Shown: piece by piece, positions 49,601-60,941 of the stretch
How positions within the stretch are numbered: position 1 is the first letter of the stretch
Layout: every line of letters begins with the position of its first letter
NCBI GenBank assembly: GCA_963556695.1
Contig: CAUWAG010000003.1
Coordinates: forward strand, 7,316,001 to 7,380,000
Direction: 5' to 3'
Source of the DNA: Anthostomella pinea
Taxonomy: Eukaryota; Ascomycota; Sordariomycetes; Xylariales; Xylariaceae
DNA length: 64,000 nt
Notes under the pieces: generated by a model
What the model saw: the letters and a program-made list of their open reading frames with translations, nothing else
What the model was told of the DNA's origin: nothing
The model's database searches: none
Made by a program: the position numbers and the translations under genes

Positions 49601-50327
49601 CAATTGGCCGCTAGTGATTGTAAGTTTAGTAATGCGAGGGTGCAGGGCTGAGGAGGTGAGACGACGACGAGGAGGGTCTGGAGAAGGGACGGATGATAAG
49701 GTAAGGTCCATTAGCAATTGCTCCACTTTCCACTCTGCCCCGGCCGAGTCATCTCGATCCACCCAATTGCCAATCCACCTTGGGGGACATGCCACCCCCG
49801 TCCAGTCCGTCGTCCATCCACCTGTCCGACATCCAGGCCCATGGCATCACCCCTCCTGCCCTCCCACCTCCGCTCCTCTCAGTAATTATTATTACCTACT
49901 GACTGACTGCATCTCTGGTCAGGCTGCAACTGTGACTGTGACATTGCCCACCTAAGTGAGTACCTGCGCGAGTAATGACAATGGTGATATCTGACAGTCT
50001 GCCGTCATCTAGACCTATTCATATATCTCCTGCGAGACTTCGAGTACTTCTACTACTAGGTAGGTAACATCCACATCCGACACTCGACGTCTCCCACCGC
50101 CTCTAGTATTGTCTTGCTGAAGATTGACTATTGACTAACTTATAAGCAGCAGGATATACTAGATAAGGAAAGAAGCGACTGTCAACCTGACCCTGGCAGT
50201 CCTGCGTGGCGCCGCACGAGGGAACCCCAGCACTACAGACGCCCGATGTCTGAGATCCAATAGCACACGCCCATCTCGCCCATCTTGCCCAACTGCAGAC
50301 TGGCAACCCCCAACTTCCATCCCAACG
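46654..50327. other. 3.7-kb gene-poor region
   Basis: 3' flank of the chitin synthase gene, then no recognisable gene. It contains a TGTGTC microsatellite at about 47216-47260. Several open frames around 48.4-49 kb on both strands lack family resemblance or splice-supported structure. Confidence 0.45.
47216..47260. repeat. (TGTGTC)n microsatellite
   Basis: Run of TGTCTG/TGTGTC units (tctgtgtctgtgtctgtgtc), slightly imperfect at both ends. Confidence 0.9.
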
Positions 50328-52418
50328 ATGCGCCATCCAGACCTGCCAGACTCCCCGCCCGCCTCTCCGTCTCCGTCTCTCCAACCAGACCTGCCTGCCG
50401 TCGAGGAAGATGCTTATATGCAGAACCACCTCCCCGAGACCTCCTCAGGTGCCGCCGCCACCGTGTCCATCGTGTCGCATCAGCCCGACACACCTGTGAG
50501 CCACCAAGGCAGCTACCACTGGTCCACAGCTGGATATACGTCTCCGTCTCTCGCACATGTCGGCTACAACCTTCACGGTGAAACAGACGAACAAGACGGC
50601 GCTGACGACCACGAGGACGACGACCATGATATGGTAGATCTTGAGGAAGGTGGCGCACCTTTGACCAACTTCGCTATGGACGACGACCCCGAGCCCATGC
50701 CTTTGGAGAACGCCTTTGACGAAACAGAAGCAGCCCAAGAGACTCCAGCGAATACGTTATTACCAGTTCTCCCCCCTCCCACAGCCACCCTAGCTGCCTT
50801 CTTGGAACTTGCTGCGGACCATGTATCTACAAATGCTGCCCAAATCACTCAACAGCCTCAACAAGGCCAGGGGGACGCCAACATATTTCAACCTGGGTTC
50901 ATGGGGCTTGGCAACCATCCGCCCGGCCTGACCAGTGCGAATCCCGGAGCGCTGGGTCCTGAAAATCCCAACGTACACGACTTCTTGGAACTCTGGCGCG
51001 AGCACTACGTTCAGACTACTGGTCTAAGAATTCTCGGGCCCCCTCCCGATGATATCGACAGTCTGGCCGACCCGTGCCGACAGCGGGTCGAATATCGGCA
51101 TCTCAAGGGTGACGAGCACGATATCCAAGGCATCAATTGGCAGCGTATGGGCATCACGAGGGACACAGCTCGAAAGTGCCGCCTCAGGACTTTCCAGAAC
51201 TACACAAACAAACCGGGCTCGGATGCTAGAAAATACTGCCCCGAGCCCGACCGACGACTGCCTCAAACCGAGAACTATTTTCGATTCTCTAGCATGGATC
51301 TGCGACATGATGTGCGCTTGCTACATTTCCAGCTTCGCAATATCTTGGGATGTCATTCGCGCACGCGGGTGTTCTATCCTACGGCTAACAGGCTGTCCAA
51401 AATTCGTGAAGTCGATCCCACTACGGGTAGAGCCAAGAATGCAATGGTGTTTGACAATGATCACGACTCTCAAACATCTACGCTTGCTACCGGAGAGAGC
51501 GTTCTGATTGCTGGAAGTTTCCATGGAACCTATCACTATCGTCACCTCGAAGACGAAAACACGGATAGCTTCGGTGGGCGACTCACTGACGATCGAAGTG
51601 GCATCACCAACCACGTGCAAATCCATTCCTCTAGACATTCGTCCTCACCTGTCGCGGCTTTCGCTTCCAACGATTTTGGGTTTCGAGTACTGGACCTGAC
51701 GAGGAACACAATCATATCGGAGAAGAAGTACGAGTATGCGTTGAATTGCTCGGCTCTGAGTCCGGACAAGAGGCTTCGCGTGGTGGTCGGTGACAGCGAG
51801 AAAGTACTCATCATGGACGCTGAAAGTGGCGAGATATTGCAGAATCTCGAGGGTCATAGGGACTATGGCTTCGCCTGTGACTGGGCCCCGGACGGTTGGA
51901 CTGTAGCCACAGGCAACCAGGACAAAAGCATCAGGATATGGGACGCCCGGAAATGGACCGACAGTAAAGGCACAGGCACTAGCGTTGCTGTCATTCGTTC
52001 CGAGATCGCTGGCGCGCGTGGCTTGCACTTCTCTCCCCTGGGCTCTGGGAAAAGGATTTTGGCTGCGGCAGAGGAGGCCGACTTCATTAATCTGATTGAT
52101 GCCCAAACTTTCAACACAAAACAAACCGTCGACATATTTGGAGAACTTGGTGGTATCTCATTTACGAGTGGAGGCCAGGAGCTCATAGCGCTTTCAAGTG
52201 ATATGTGGCGGGGAGGAATACTTCGCCTCGAGCGTTGTGATGCTGGCGCCGAAGATGCATTCAATTATAAGCAAAGGCGGTATTTCGGGGAGACGTCGCA
52301 GACACCCGGATATGACTGGCTGCAGACTCCGCAACAAATCGTTGAGCAGCCAGACTCGCAAATGACTCTCACGCAGAAGAGACGCCAAGCTGCCATGTCC
52401 GAGGACTGGCTACTCTGA
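50328..52418 (+). CDS. WD40-repeat protein with DUF2415-like region
   Basis: Intronless, 696 aa, starting at ATG 50328 (MRHPDLPDSPPASPS). Residues 1-about 220 are disordered, with an acidic patch (DDHEDDDHDMVDLEEGG). The folded part from about 230 begins DFLELWREHYVQTTGLR. It contains conserved blocks RLRTFQNYTNKPGSDARKY and FRFSSMDLRHDVRLLHFQLR, then WD40-type blades such as LNCSALSPDKRLRVVVGDSE, FACDWAPDGWTVATGNQDKS-IRIWDAR and GLHFSPLGSGKRIL. Similar fungal and plant proteins carry a DUF2415 segment between blades; the biochemical role is not established. It is presumably a beta-propeller scaffold. The polar C-terminus ends MTLTQKRRQAAMSEDWLL. The domain name is from memory; the WD40 nature is visible in sequence. 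Confidence 0.85.
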   Translation: MRHPDLPDSPPASPSPSLQPDLPAVEEDAYMQNHLPETSSGAAATVSIVSHQPDTPVSHQGSYHWSTAGYTSPSLAHVGYNLHGETDEQDGADDHEDDDHDMVDLEEGGAPLTNFAMDDDPEPMPLENAFDETEAAQETPANTLLPVLPPPTATLAAFLELAADHVSTNAAQITQQPQQGQGDANIFQPGFMGLGNHPPGLTSANPGALGPENPNVHDFLELWREHYVQTTGLRILGPPPDDIDSLADPCRQRVEYRHLKGDEHDIQGINWQRMGITRDTARKCRLRTFQNYTNKPGSDARKYCPEPDRRLPQTENYFRFSSMDLRHDVRLLHFQLRNILGCHSRTRVFYPTANRLSKIREVDPTTGRAKNAMVFDNDHDSQTSTLATGESVLIAGSFHGTYHYRHLEDENTDSFGGRLTDDRSGITNHVQIHSSRHSSSPVAAFASNDFGFRVLDLTRNTIISEKKYEYALNCSALSPDKRLRVVVGDSEKVLIMDAESGEILQNLEGHRDYGFACDWAPDGWTVATGNQDKSIRIWDARKWTDSKGTGTSVAVIRSEIAGARGLHFSPLGSGKRILAAAEEADFINLIDAQTFNTKQTVDIFGELGGISFTSGGQELIALSSDMWRGGILRLERCDAGAEDAFNYKQRRYFGETSQTPGYDWLQTPQQIVEQPDSQMTLTQKRRQAAMSEDWLL

Positions 52419-53459
52419 TACGACTCGGACGGTGTAAAGAGTACGAGGCGATGGTCGGATAGGCGTTTGGGTTCCATTTAGAGCGTTGATCATTTGCAGG
52501 CGGTACTGGTCATGCTACGCTACATTGCTTCTTTCTTCTTCTCTGCTCAATATTTCCTTCTGGGGTTCTTCCCACTTCTAGACAATGTGTCAGTTTTTCG
52601 GGATGGCATAGGATTGCACAAAGATACCAAAGGGAGGCGCAAAACGGGGTCCACGACCGAAGGGGCGTTGACAATAAGCATCGGTGAATCGCAGATACTT
52701 CACCACCTCGATCGTGCACTTTAGGTGCCATCCAATTAGATCGCTATACTGGCATTCAACGGGGATTGGAGTCTAGCTTCCCTTCGCATGGTTGTACGGG
52801 CTTGAGATGGCAAGGGCTGTCTACTGGTATATCGCCTGGTGGAGTCGATGTTTTGGAGACTGATGCTGGGATATGAGTTAGATGAATTATAAACGAGATA
52901 CATACGTTACCCCCTTACAGACGTCAGGCATTGTGAAGCGATCTTCTTGCCCTTGACTTTTTGCATTGTGTTGTCTCCATCGTCTTCGACCCGTTACTCG
53001 TTCTGGGGCGTTCATGTTCATAATCTTGTGGAGCTGAACAGCCACCAAAGGCTTTCTGACTTGGGTGCAGGATTGCCATACTTGTGGGCGTTAACCTGGT
53101 CATTGACCTGATCTTGCGTACCGTCTCAGAAGGCGATTTGACGGGTCTTAGGAGGCTGTGATATATAGCATGCTCACCCACAGGCGACAGGGCGAGTGGG
53201 GGAGCATTCTATTTGTAGGGGTGATGCAGATGTTGCCGTCGTGCTCCTCCTAGGCTCGATAAAGGTAGTATTATTTCTGCAAAGCTAAAGTACCCGAAAA
53301 GTTCATAGGGCCTAAAGCAAGTATCACTTATTTACCTAACAATCTCACTATCACCAACGAAGACAGACGAACGTCTGCCCTCTTTACCTTAGTACCCAAG
53401 GTTGAGCCAAAGCCCCTATAACACCAAGCTCACCCCAACACCCGATCAACATCCCGCTC
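52419..53459. other. Convergent intergenic region, WD40 protein / lipase
   Basis: 3' flanks of two convergent genes. No gene or repeat recognised. Confidence 0.45.
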
Positions 53460-55259
53460 CTACGACGCGGCCACATCAACAGTGACATCCTGCCACGTGC
53501 AGCCCGTCGCATTGTACCGCTCGCCGTACAAGCCGCCCAGCACAGCATCCAGGAACGCGAGCGCCCGCGGCTGCCCGTTGACGACCTCGGTCCCGTGGTC
53601 GCCGACCGTGTTGCGCTGGTACAGGACGTTGACGTCGAGCGCGCAGAAGATGTCGATGAGGTCGTCTGAGGAAGCGATGTGGCTGGCCTGGTCGGCGATG
53701 GCTTCGTACTGGAGAGGGGAGGGTCAGGTCAGTTGCGTTGTTTTCGCTTGAGTTGAAATTGGGAATAACGGCGGAGGTGAGTGAGGTTAACTATAGGACC
53801 GCTTCTCTTGCAACAGATTGCGAAAGAGAAGAAAAAAAGGGGGGGGCGGTGTGGTAGGGACGGCAGGGACTCACAGCAAAAACAGGCATCTGCGGTATAC
53901 CATGATGTCCCTGAACACCATTATTAGCGATCACGCGCGCCATCTCGGGCGCGGCAAGGAAGGTCTCGAGCGAGCCGCCGGCGAAGTAGGCGCCGATGTC
54001 CTGGTTCGCGTACGCGACGATGCTCTGGTCGCGGGTCAGGTTCAGCGCCGCCAGGAACGTGGACGCGTTGTAGGCGTTGAGCTGGCTGACGAGGAAGGCG
54101 CGCGCGGCGGGGAACTCGGCCGTGAGGCCGAGGAGCAGCTGTGGCGCGAGCCCGGAGAGGGCCGTGTTGGTGAGGGAGTGCAGGACCTCGGTTACTGTGG
54201 GGAGGAGAGGAAGCGGTGTTAGTAAGGTAGATAGATGGTGGATCTGAGGTGCTAGGGAAGGATGCGGGATAGGGGCTATAAGGGGGAGAAGATCTGAAGC
54301 CAGACAAACAGAGGACTGCGTGCTCAGTCTCCGCGAATTTACTGCGAAGACCCATCTGCCAGCCCAGGAGCCGTCCAAGGAAGGGGGTGAAAGAGGGCAA
54401 TGCTGAAGGAGAGAGAGAAATACTAACAGTTCGGCACCAAACCCCCAATAGCCATGCCCGCAAACCGCACCTTGGGCGCATAAGCGGTCTGCCTCTCGGC
54501 CGCGAACGTGCTGGCCAACGAGCCGCCCGAATACCCCCACAGCGCCACCCTCGTATCGCCCTCATTCCTATCCTCCCCTTCCTCCCCCATCCGCTCGCCA
54601 GGAAAAGCGTCAGATTCAAACACGGCCCTCACCGAATCCAGAACCGCATGCGCAGCCTGCGGCCCGGCCCCGAACGCCGCGAGCGGACCCTCGAAGTCGG
54701 GCACGACGACGAACCAGCCGCGCGCCAGCGCCGCCCCGATGTCTTCCGTCGCCGGTGGGATGCCGATCATGTCGTTGGACGCGAAGCTGGTCGAGAGCAG
54801 GTAGCTTGGGCTGCCGTCGACGCTGGCGGTATTGTACCAGATCTGGTAGGAGAGCAGGGCGGATTTTTTCTCCTGTTCCTCAACGCTGCTGTTATTGCCG
54901 CTGCTACTGTTGCTGCCGCCAACAGGCTCCCTCGGCACCAGCAGCGTGGTCACGGCCCACGAGGCAGCGTACCGGGCGTCGGTCGTACGGTACAGGATAT
55001 TGTACGCGGCCACGCAGTCGTCGAGCACGGCGGTGATGTTGCTCGGGTCGGTGCGAATCCTCAGGATGGTGCCAGGCGCCGCGGTCTCGAAGCCGGCCGG
55101 CGCCGTGTACCACGGGTCTTGGCTAGGTGGCATGGCGTTGTTGGGGACCTGCACCCCGGGCTGTTCGCGAGTCTGGTGAGCGTGGGAGACGCCAAAGCCG
55201 TGGGAGCCTGTGATGAGCAGGCCGCTCAGGGGAAGTAGGAGGGCGGCGAGGAAGTGCAT
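53460..55259 (-). CDS. Secreted lipase, Candida antarctica lipase A-like
   Basis: Minus-strand exons 55259-54428, 54194-53875 and 53708-53460 give 1401 nt, 466 aa. ATG 55259 opens a signal peptide (MHFLAALLLPLSGLLITGS). The mature part begins with QDPWYTAPAGFETAAPGTIL, the standard start of this lipase family. The nucleophile elbow is GYSGGS with Ser at about residue 244. In the last exon Asp390 and His422 are the likely triad partners; their spacing of 32 equals that of Asp334/His366 in C. antarctica lipase A as I recall it. The lid region (SLTNTALSGLAPQLLLGL) and several N-glycosylation sites are visible. It is expected to hydrolyse triacylglycerols or esters outside the cell. The first intron is long (233 bp). 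An acidic EGEDRNEGD insert lies just before the elbow. Confidence 0.92.
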
Positions 55260-56320
55260 GATCGATGGCTGACTGGCTTCATCCACAAGGGCCGGGATGT
55301 GTATGGTGCGATAGGCTTCTCTGAGCTGCCGGTGGGTGGCTCAACTCTTTATAGAAGGCGACTGTCTCTATATACAGCCATCATCTCCCCCATGAGCCTC
55401 GTCCGAAGTCCAGGAGCCTCGTCCTAACTCCATGGTTAACTCCCGCATGTTGATTTGTAAAGTCCAGGGGGCGCAAGGTCGAAAAACCACCCCTTACCTC
55501 CGCACTAGTGGCACAGCACAGGTCGTGATTTCAAAGCGAAGTGAAATTTGCTTCGGAGTACGGATGACAAAGCTTCACGACGAAAGGCAACTGACGCAAG
55601 TCCTGATGCAAGTCGGCGGCGTCGAGTGAAGGCTGGGGCAGTCAGATCTTCTCGAGTCATCTACCGTAGCAAGGTGGCGAGTAGCTGCTTGTCGCTCACG
55701 TAGGGTTTGTGCCAGTTCAAAAAGCCTTGTCTCTCAAGGCGAGATCGGGGTTCAATACCAAGAGATGACCATATCTTGCTTATGGGTTCGAAAATCCTCT
55801 GCATGCTAGCCGTCATACTCGGCGGTAGCCACGGGATGAGAGCTTGATAGACCCAAGTCAACAGGACCAATGACCCAAGGCTGTTATGAGAGTCGAGAGA
55901 CGACTGCTGTCTGGTTGGAAGTAGGTCACAGACCAGTATCGAGAGGCCTTGGAGATACCCGCAAGTAAAGATGGATCGATTATCGAATTGAAGCGATGTG
56001 AGACCAGTCAAAAACACAGGACACAAGATGACACAGATGGCCGTCATTCCGAGTCTAGAAACGGTCTCGGGACGGCGGAGTCTGGGAGGAGTGCCGTGAA
56101 ACAACTCCGAGCCCGGATCGGCTATCGCGGCCGCGGAAAGCTAAGCGAACGCGACTTGGACATTCACTGTAGGACAAAGACGGGCAAATTCCCGAGCGAT
56201 TTTGTCTCATGACAAACAGCCAATTCCATAATAGACACTAATAGATTACAACATTATGATCATGTACAGATTGCCGATGCGTTGGCGAAAGTAGATAGAT
56301 GCAGGCGTGTCAAATACTTC
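55260..56320. other. Intergenic region, lipase / GH17 glucanase
   Basis: Lipase promoter and GH17 3' flank. A minus-strand open frame (56104-55661) with hydrophobic stretches is present but could not be supported as a gene (see rejected items). Confidence 0.4.
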
Positions 56321-58066
56321 TTACAGGGTGATACCAAGAACCGAGGCGCAACCCCAGTGCTGCTCGCATCCGCAGTCGGTGTTTTCGTCCTTCCAAGCAT
56401 CCGAGGTCAGACTGAACATGACAGCCTTGTCACCAACGGCCGCAACAATGGACTTGATGGCAATTTCTTGCTCAGAGACACCGGGGACGGCCTTGCCCAT
56501 GGCGTTACCCTTTGTAGGCCAGCCAGTCTCCATGATGTACCCCTCGAGGCCAGCGCACGCTTTGTTAATGATGTCAAGCTGGCTCTTGACAAACGCACCA
56601 GCCTCGGAAGCGTCGGTTCCCTGGTTGAAGAAAGCGTGAGCGTTGGCACCGACGACGTCAATCACCGGGCACATGGCGCTGGTGAACTCTTCTTGTTGCC
56701 AGATGTTGACCGTCTCGGAGGTGGAGAACGGTCCAGTGTACCCGGTGAAGGCGCTCTTGGCCTTGGTGACAAGAGCGGCGAGCTCAGCCGGGGTACAGTA
56801 GCCGTGGAGCACAGCCTCATTTCCAACAGTAATAAGATCGACCTGGTCCCAGTTGGCCCATTTAGCGATAAGGTCAATCTGCTCCTGAACACTGGGGTTC
56901 GACGCATCGCAACCAGCGGTGTCAATGAAGATACCAACGATGAGCTTCACGCCGCTCTTGTCGCAAGCAGGGGCGACCCAGTCCAGGGTGTGGCAGTCGG
57001 TCGAGTAGACACGGATGGTGGTGATGCCCGCAGCGGCGATAGCAGCAATGTCTGCCTCGATGACAGACTGGGACTTGCATTCACCTGTCGAGTCAGTGGT
57101 GTAAGGCGTGTAGGTTACGCCCCATGGCTGACCAGCCGCGCCACCCAGGCCGCCGGTGGGTGCAGGAGCTTTGGACGAGGAAGTCGGGTACTCAGTTGCC
57201 GTGGCGGCCGAGGTCTCAACGGAAGAGGTCACGACGGGGTAGGTCTCAACGGCCGAGGTTTCGACGGCCGATGTGGTGACCGGAGCCGCTGAAGTGGTGA
57301 CCGGGGCGACTGAGGTGGTCTCCGCCGTCGGGGTAGGTACATCGAAGGGGCAGTAGACGACAGTGCTTGTCTCGGTGATGGTGGTGACAACCTCAGGTTG
57401 GGTGTAGGTGCCAGGGGTGTAGCTGGTGACGCAAGGCACAGTCACCGTGGTGTCCTCAGTTACGGTCGTCGTGATAGGGGCGATGGTGTAGGTGCCGGCG
57501 GAGGGGCACACGTAGGTGGTGGTCTCAATGACGCTGGTGGTGACTCCCTCGCTGGTCGAGACGGTGGCGTAGGGGCAGGTGACGGTTGTAGCGGTGCTGA
57601 CGATGGTGGTGACACCACCAACCACGTTGGTACCACTGGTCACAGCAGTCGTTGTCGGGACGGCCACCGTCGTCGAGTCGGTCAATGTGACGGTGGTGGC
57701 CGGGAAGGTGTAGACACCCGTGGTTGAGCACGTCTGGGCGACTGGCGTTGGTACCACGACCTGGGTTTGGGTGAGTGTGGTTGGCGCAGCAGAGCTGCTG
57801 GTCGTCGGTGCTGCCGCTGGAACAGACGGGAATACCACTGGCACATCGGGTCAGCGACACAGGTTGTTAGCAGCTCGGAGTATGGCACGTCGGAACGTAC
57901 GAGTAGGTTGACCGTAGTAGGTGCTGTAGATGGTGGTGCAGCCACAAGTGCTGTTGTCGTTGCTTTTCTTCTCCAGGGCGTGGAGCGCGTCGTGAGCATG
58001 TCTGTGGTGGATGCTGGCCGCGTTGGCACCGGCAGCAAGAGCCGCTACCGCGTAAGTGGTCTTCAT
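56321..58066 (-). CDS. GH17 cell-wall glucan endo-1,3-beta-glucosidase (Scw11/BtgE-like)
   Basis: Minus-strand exons 58066-57901 and 57837-56321 give 1683 nt, 560 aa. A signal peptide (MKTTYAVAALAAGANAAS) is followed by a His-rich and Cys-containing start (HHRHAHDALHAL, CGCTTIYSTYYGQPT). A Thr/Ser/Val-rich region (about 60-275) contains three related modules of the form GxYTxP...T-T-x-V. The GH17 domain covers about 280-560. It has WGVTYTPYT, the acid/base Glu in VGNEAVLHG (about residue 396) and the nucleophile Glu in METGWPTKGNAMG (about residue 492). The end reads CGCEQHWGCASVLGITL. Such enzymes act on beta-1,3-glucan in the wall during growth or separation. No GPI tail is seen. The intron splits the Leu codon of PTLVFPS. 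Confidence 0.93.
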
Positions 58067-60335
58067 TATTACTGAATTATAAAATGGCTGCTTGTTGGCT
58101 TTATTTGATTATTTCGTCGAGGTAAAGAGTGCCCGCTGAAAGAGTGAAGCGGTGGGTGGGAGAAGAGACGAAGGACGAAAGCTGGGAGATGCTTTCAGGC
58201 TGTCAGGACGAGGGCATTGACGGTGTCGTGGGGAGGAAAGGGAAGGGACAGGAGGGTATCATGAGGGCAGCAGGGTCGGTAGTTTTATGAGTTGCCATAT
58301 CTCCATGGGTGGTTCGGCGGCAATCTCAGCTGTTGATACTTGATAGTAGACTGTAGGGCAGCACTGAGCAGGCCAGGCTACGTACGGTGAGCCAACGTGT
58401 AGGCTGTGGCCAATGTCGGGACCCCCTTGCTCCTCGTCTGGACATCTCCACGTCTTCTTGGGATGGCTTGGCAGCCTTGGGTCGTCCTGTTGATGGATCC
58501 GGGCGAGCTAGACCGGGAGTTCCTGGTGTACATGGCGAGTACATGCACGTATCTTGAAGCCCTTGACCGTTGACGACCTCCCGCACACAGTAAACAGCAC
58601 TCGCTGGTGTTGGTGGCAGACGGGTCTATTTGGTCCCCTGCCGTGAACGTACAAACGACCTGTCCGCGCCGTCTCATATCAACGATACCAACTCAGGGAT
58701 GTCAACGAGCTGTACCGTGGCTACTGGCTAGGTAGTTGACATAGCCCGGGTTCAGCTGCACTTCGTATGCACCATAGTACACCAAATTAGCCAAAAATGG
58801 ACAGGAATAGGGGGAGCGGTGCTGAAGAGAAAGCCAAGAGAGGGACCATGAGGGACGACGGATCTCGAAAAGTGTTAGTGGCGCAGGGTAGGGTCGGCGC
58901 CGTGGGGCTGACAGGGACCGTGGGAAATTGCCCGATGCTCAAGCGAAATTGCTCTTCCTGGGCAGCCCGGTCAGGTCACCGGTGCCATGGCGAAGTTCGA
59001 ACAGCTACCGGCACCGTACTAGGTGATAAGCCTGCAAGCGCCCGCACGTGTGCCTCTGGCGTCTTCACCGTCGTGACCACAGACCTTTTACGAAAATAGG
59101 GGACGGCACTGGAATTCGCCTGTTTGCAGGTGATGTCACGATTTGGATGTTGGATGTGGTTCGGGTTCCGGTACCTGCATGAAAAACAACGAACAGCCCG
59201 AGACTGGCATCTGCAGGCGCTAATTAAAGAAAAGCCACTCGGACATCGGGTGGATGGATTGAGATGTATTGCTCCTCCCCTCCTTCCTGTGCGACCTGTC
59301 AGCTGTCAGGCTGTCACGTCACGTCACAGACAACAAGCTGACAGCCGTGAGTCCGTGACCCGATCGAGCACCCGTCAGACCGTTGCCTACCGGTTCCCCG
59401 CTACTAAAAGCCCCCTTAAAAAGTACTAGTAAAAAGAGGGGTCCTCTCGCCCTAGGTATCTTGACTGGGGCTGGTTGGGGTGGACCTGGCAACCTAAAGA
59501 TTGTCCCTCATCTCACCTCATCGATCTTCAATCTTCAATCGCATCAGAGTTCGGGGACCACACCCCCCCTATTGGGACATGGGCCGTATCAGCCTTGAAC
59601 TCATTGCAAGTTGCAAGTTCCAACTGAGCGACAGCATCCTCCAGTACACTTTTGGATGAAGATTCTATCAACTTCCGTCCAGGGGCCGAGACCGCGCAGA
59701 ACTCGATGTCTCCAGTCTCCAAGAGCTTCTGGCCAAATGTTGCTTTGAGCACCTGTAATGTTGATCCTACCGCCACGGACGGGCTGCCCAGATGCTAGCC
59801 CAATTTGCTCAAAGCATCTCACGGCTGCTAAAGTTTCCGAGCAAGCCGCCTTGATCGTGGATCGTGGATCGCTTCCTCTACTAGTAGTCATAAGTCATGG
59901 CTAGTGTCGACCAAGTTGCCATCCGACTCTCTTGCGCTGCTCGGCTTGCGCGGATGTAAATTATGCCCACCTTACTGCTTGTACCGACGAGTCTGATCAC
60001 ATGATCTATGACTTCCGACCACACCAGCAGAGCAGTACTAGCCCCATCATCATCGTCACCTGGCAACGAAAGTGCGAAATGATGAGTTTATGGGTTACTA
60101 CTCTACTCATACTCCCCAGATCAACCCGCAGTGGTCTAAGTAAATGTGGTAATTCAAAAGGACTCTGGATAGCCTATCCAGTTGCCCCTTTCCCCCTCCA
60201 GACACATCGCGCCGGATGAGGTTGAATATGACCTTTTCGAAACGCCGAGACATATGAAAGGTTGGCAGTCAAGACTGAGGTGTCGTCCCCCCTTTTCCTC
60301 CTGTAACTATTAATGTTCGTTCGGAGTTCGAGCCC
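58067..60335. other. Intergenic region, GH17 / Met-rich GPI protein
   Basis: GH17 upstream region and 3' flank of the GPI-protein gene. No gene recognised. Tandem CRE-like sites (tcacgtcacgtcac) lie at about 59314-59327, inside a short inverted repeat (gctgtcag...ctgacagc, about 59302-59344). Confidence 0.45.
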
Positions 60336-60941
60336 TTACAGCTGAATAAGTGCAGTAAGTGCAACCGAGACGACAAAGAGACCGACCTGCTCGAAGAGTT
60401 AGTCACGAGAATCCTCAAGCACCTTGGGGCTCGAGAGACAAACAGAGATTCCGTTGACGACGGCAGAGCCTGCCACTGGCTGGCCAGTCTTAGTGGCATT
60501 GGGCGTCGTCATGCCACCGGTGCCCATCGGCATGCCGGCCATGGTGGCCATCGTCGTTGGCATGTCGCTCATCTGACTGCTGGTCACATCAGGGTCCATC
60601 GAGCTGGTCATATCAGTATCGTCGCCCGACGTCATGGTTGAGCTCATGTCGTCGGAGGCCGTCATGCTCGAGTCCATGCCATCCGCCGCCATGCTCGAAG
60701 TCATGTCAGCTGCCGCCGACGAGCCCATGAAAGGGGTGGTCATGGCCGCAGCAGAATCCGTAGCTGTCGAACTGGTATTAGTGAAACCGATGGGTGAACC
60801 CGTGAAGATCGAGGTCGTCTCACTGGCAGCAGAATCGGCCATGGCGGTGGTGCTGGTGGACATGTCGGCGTCCATGTCGCTCATCTGCGCAAAGGCAGCA
60901 GCGGCAGCCAGGGCCAAGATCGCAAATCGCATCGTTGCCAT
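60336..60941 (-). CDS. Methionine/Ser/Thr-rich secreted protein with predicted GPI tail
   Basis: I do not recognise a family. The minus-strand start is ATG 60941 (MATMRFAILALAAAAAFAQ), a clear signal peptide. The mature region is Ser/Thr/Met/Asp-rich (stretches such as SSMAADGMDSSMTASDDMSS and MATMAGMPMGTGGM). I count 23 Met in the 182-aa model. Reading straight through, the ORF stops at 60399 with a polar end. A 57-nt intron (60443-60387: donor GTTTGT, branch CTAAC, acceptor CAG) joins instead to an exon encoding VGLFVVSVALTALIQL and a stop at 60336. That hydrophobic end after small residues (GSAVVNGIS) is a typical GPI-attachment signal. So exons are 60941-60444 and 60386-60336. Predicted as a glycosylated plasma-membrane or wall protein. 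The Met clusters could bind Cu(I), which is speculation. Confidence 0.75.

Noticed and set aside
53791..54540. Long minus-strand frame starting upstream of lipase exon 2
   Set aside because: Its second half is real lipase exon 2, but the first half is lipase exon 1 in the wrong frame plus intron 1; splicing at 54427/54195 explains it.
54387..55238. Long plus-strand open frame opposite the lipase gene
   Set aside because: Mirror frame of GC-rich lipase coding sequence; Arg/Pro-rich shadow with no motifs.
55735..55770. Sequence resembling a tRNA B box (ggggttcaatacc)
   Set aside because: No matching A box, acceptor stem or anticodon arm could be folded around it.
55661..56104. Minus-strand open frame with hydrophobic segments between lipase and GH17 genes
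   Set aside because: No ATG at its start (first Met at about 56047), no family resemblance, no matching upstream exon; could be chance or a relic.
56282..57292. 336-codon plus-strand frame opposite the GH17 gene
   Set aside because: Shadow of the low-complexity GH17 coding sequence; starts without ATG support and has no domain.
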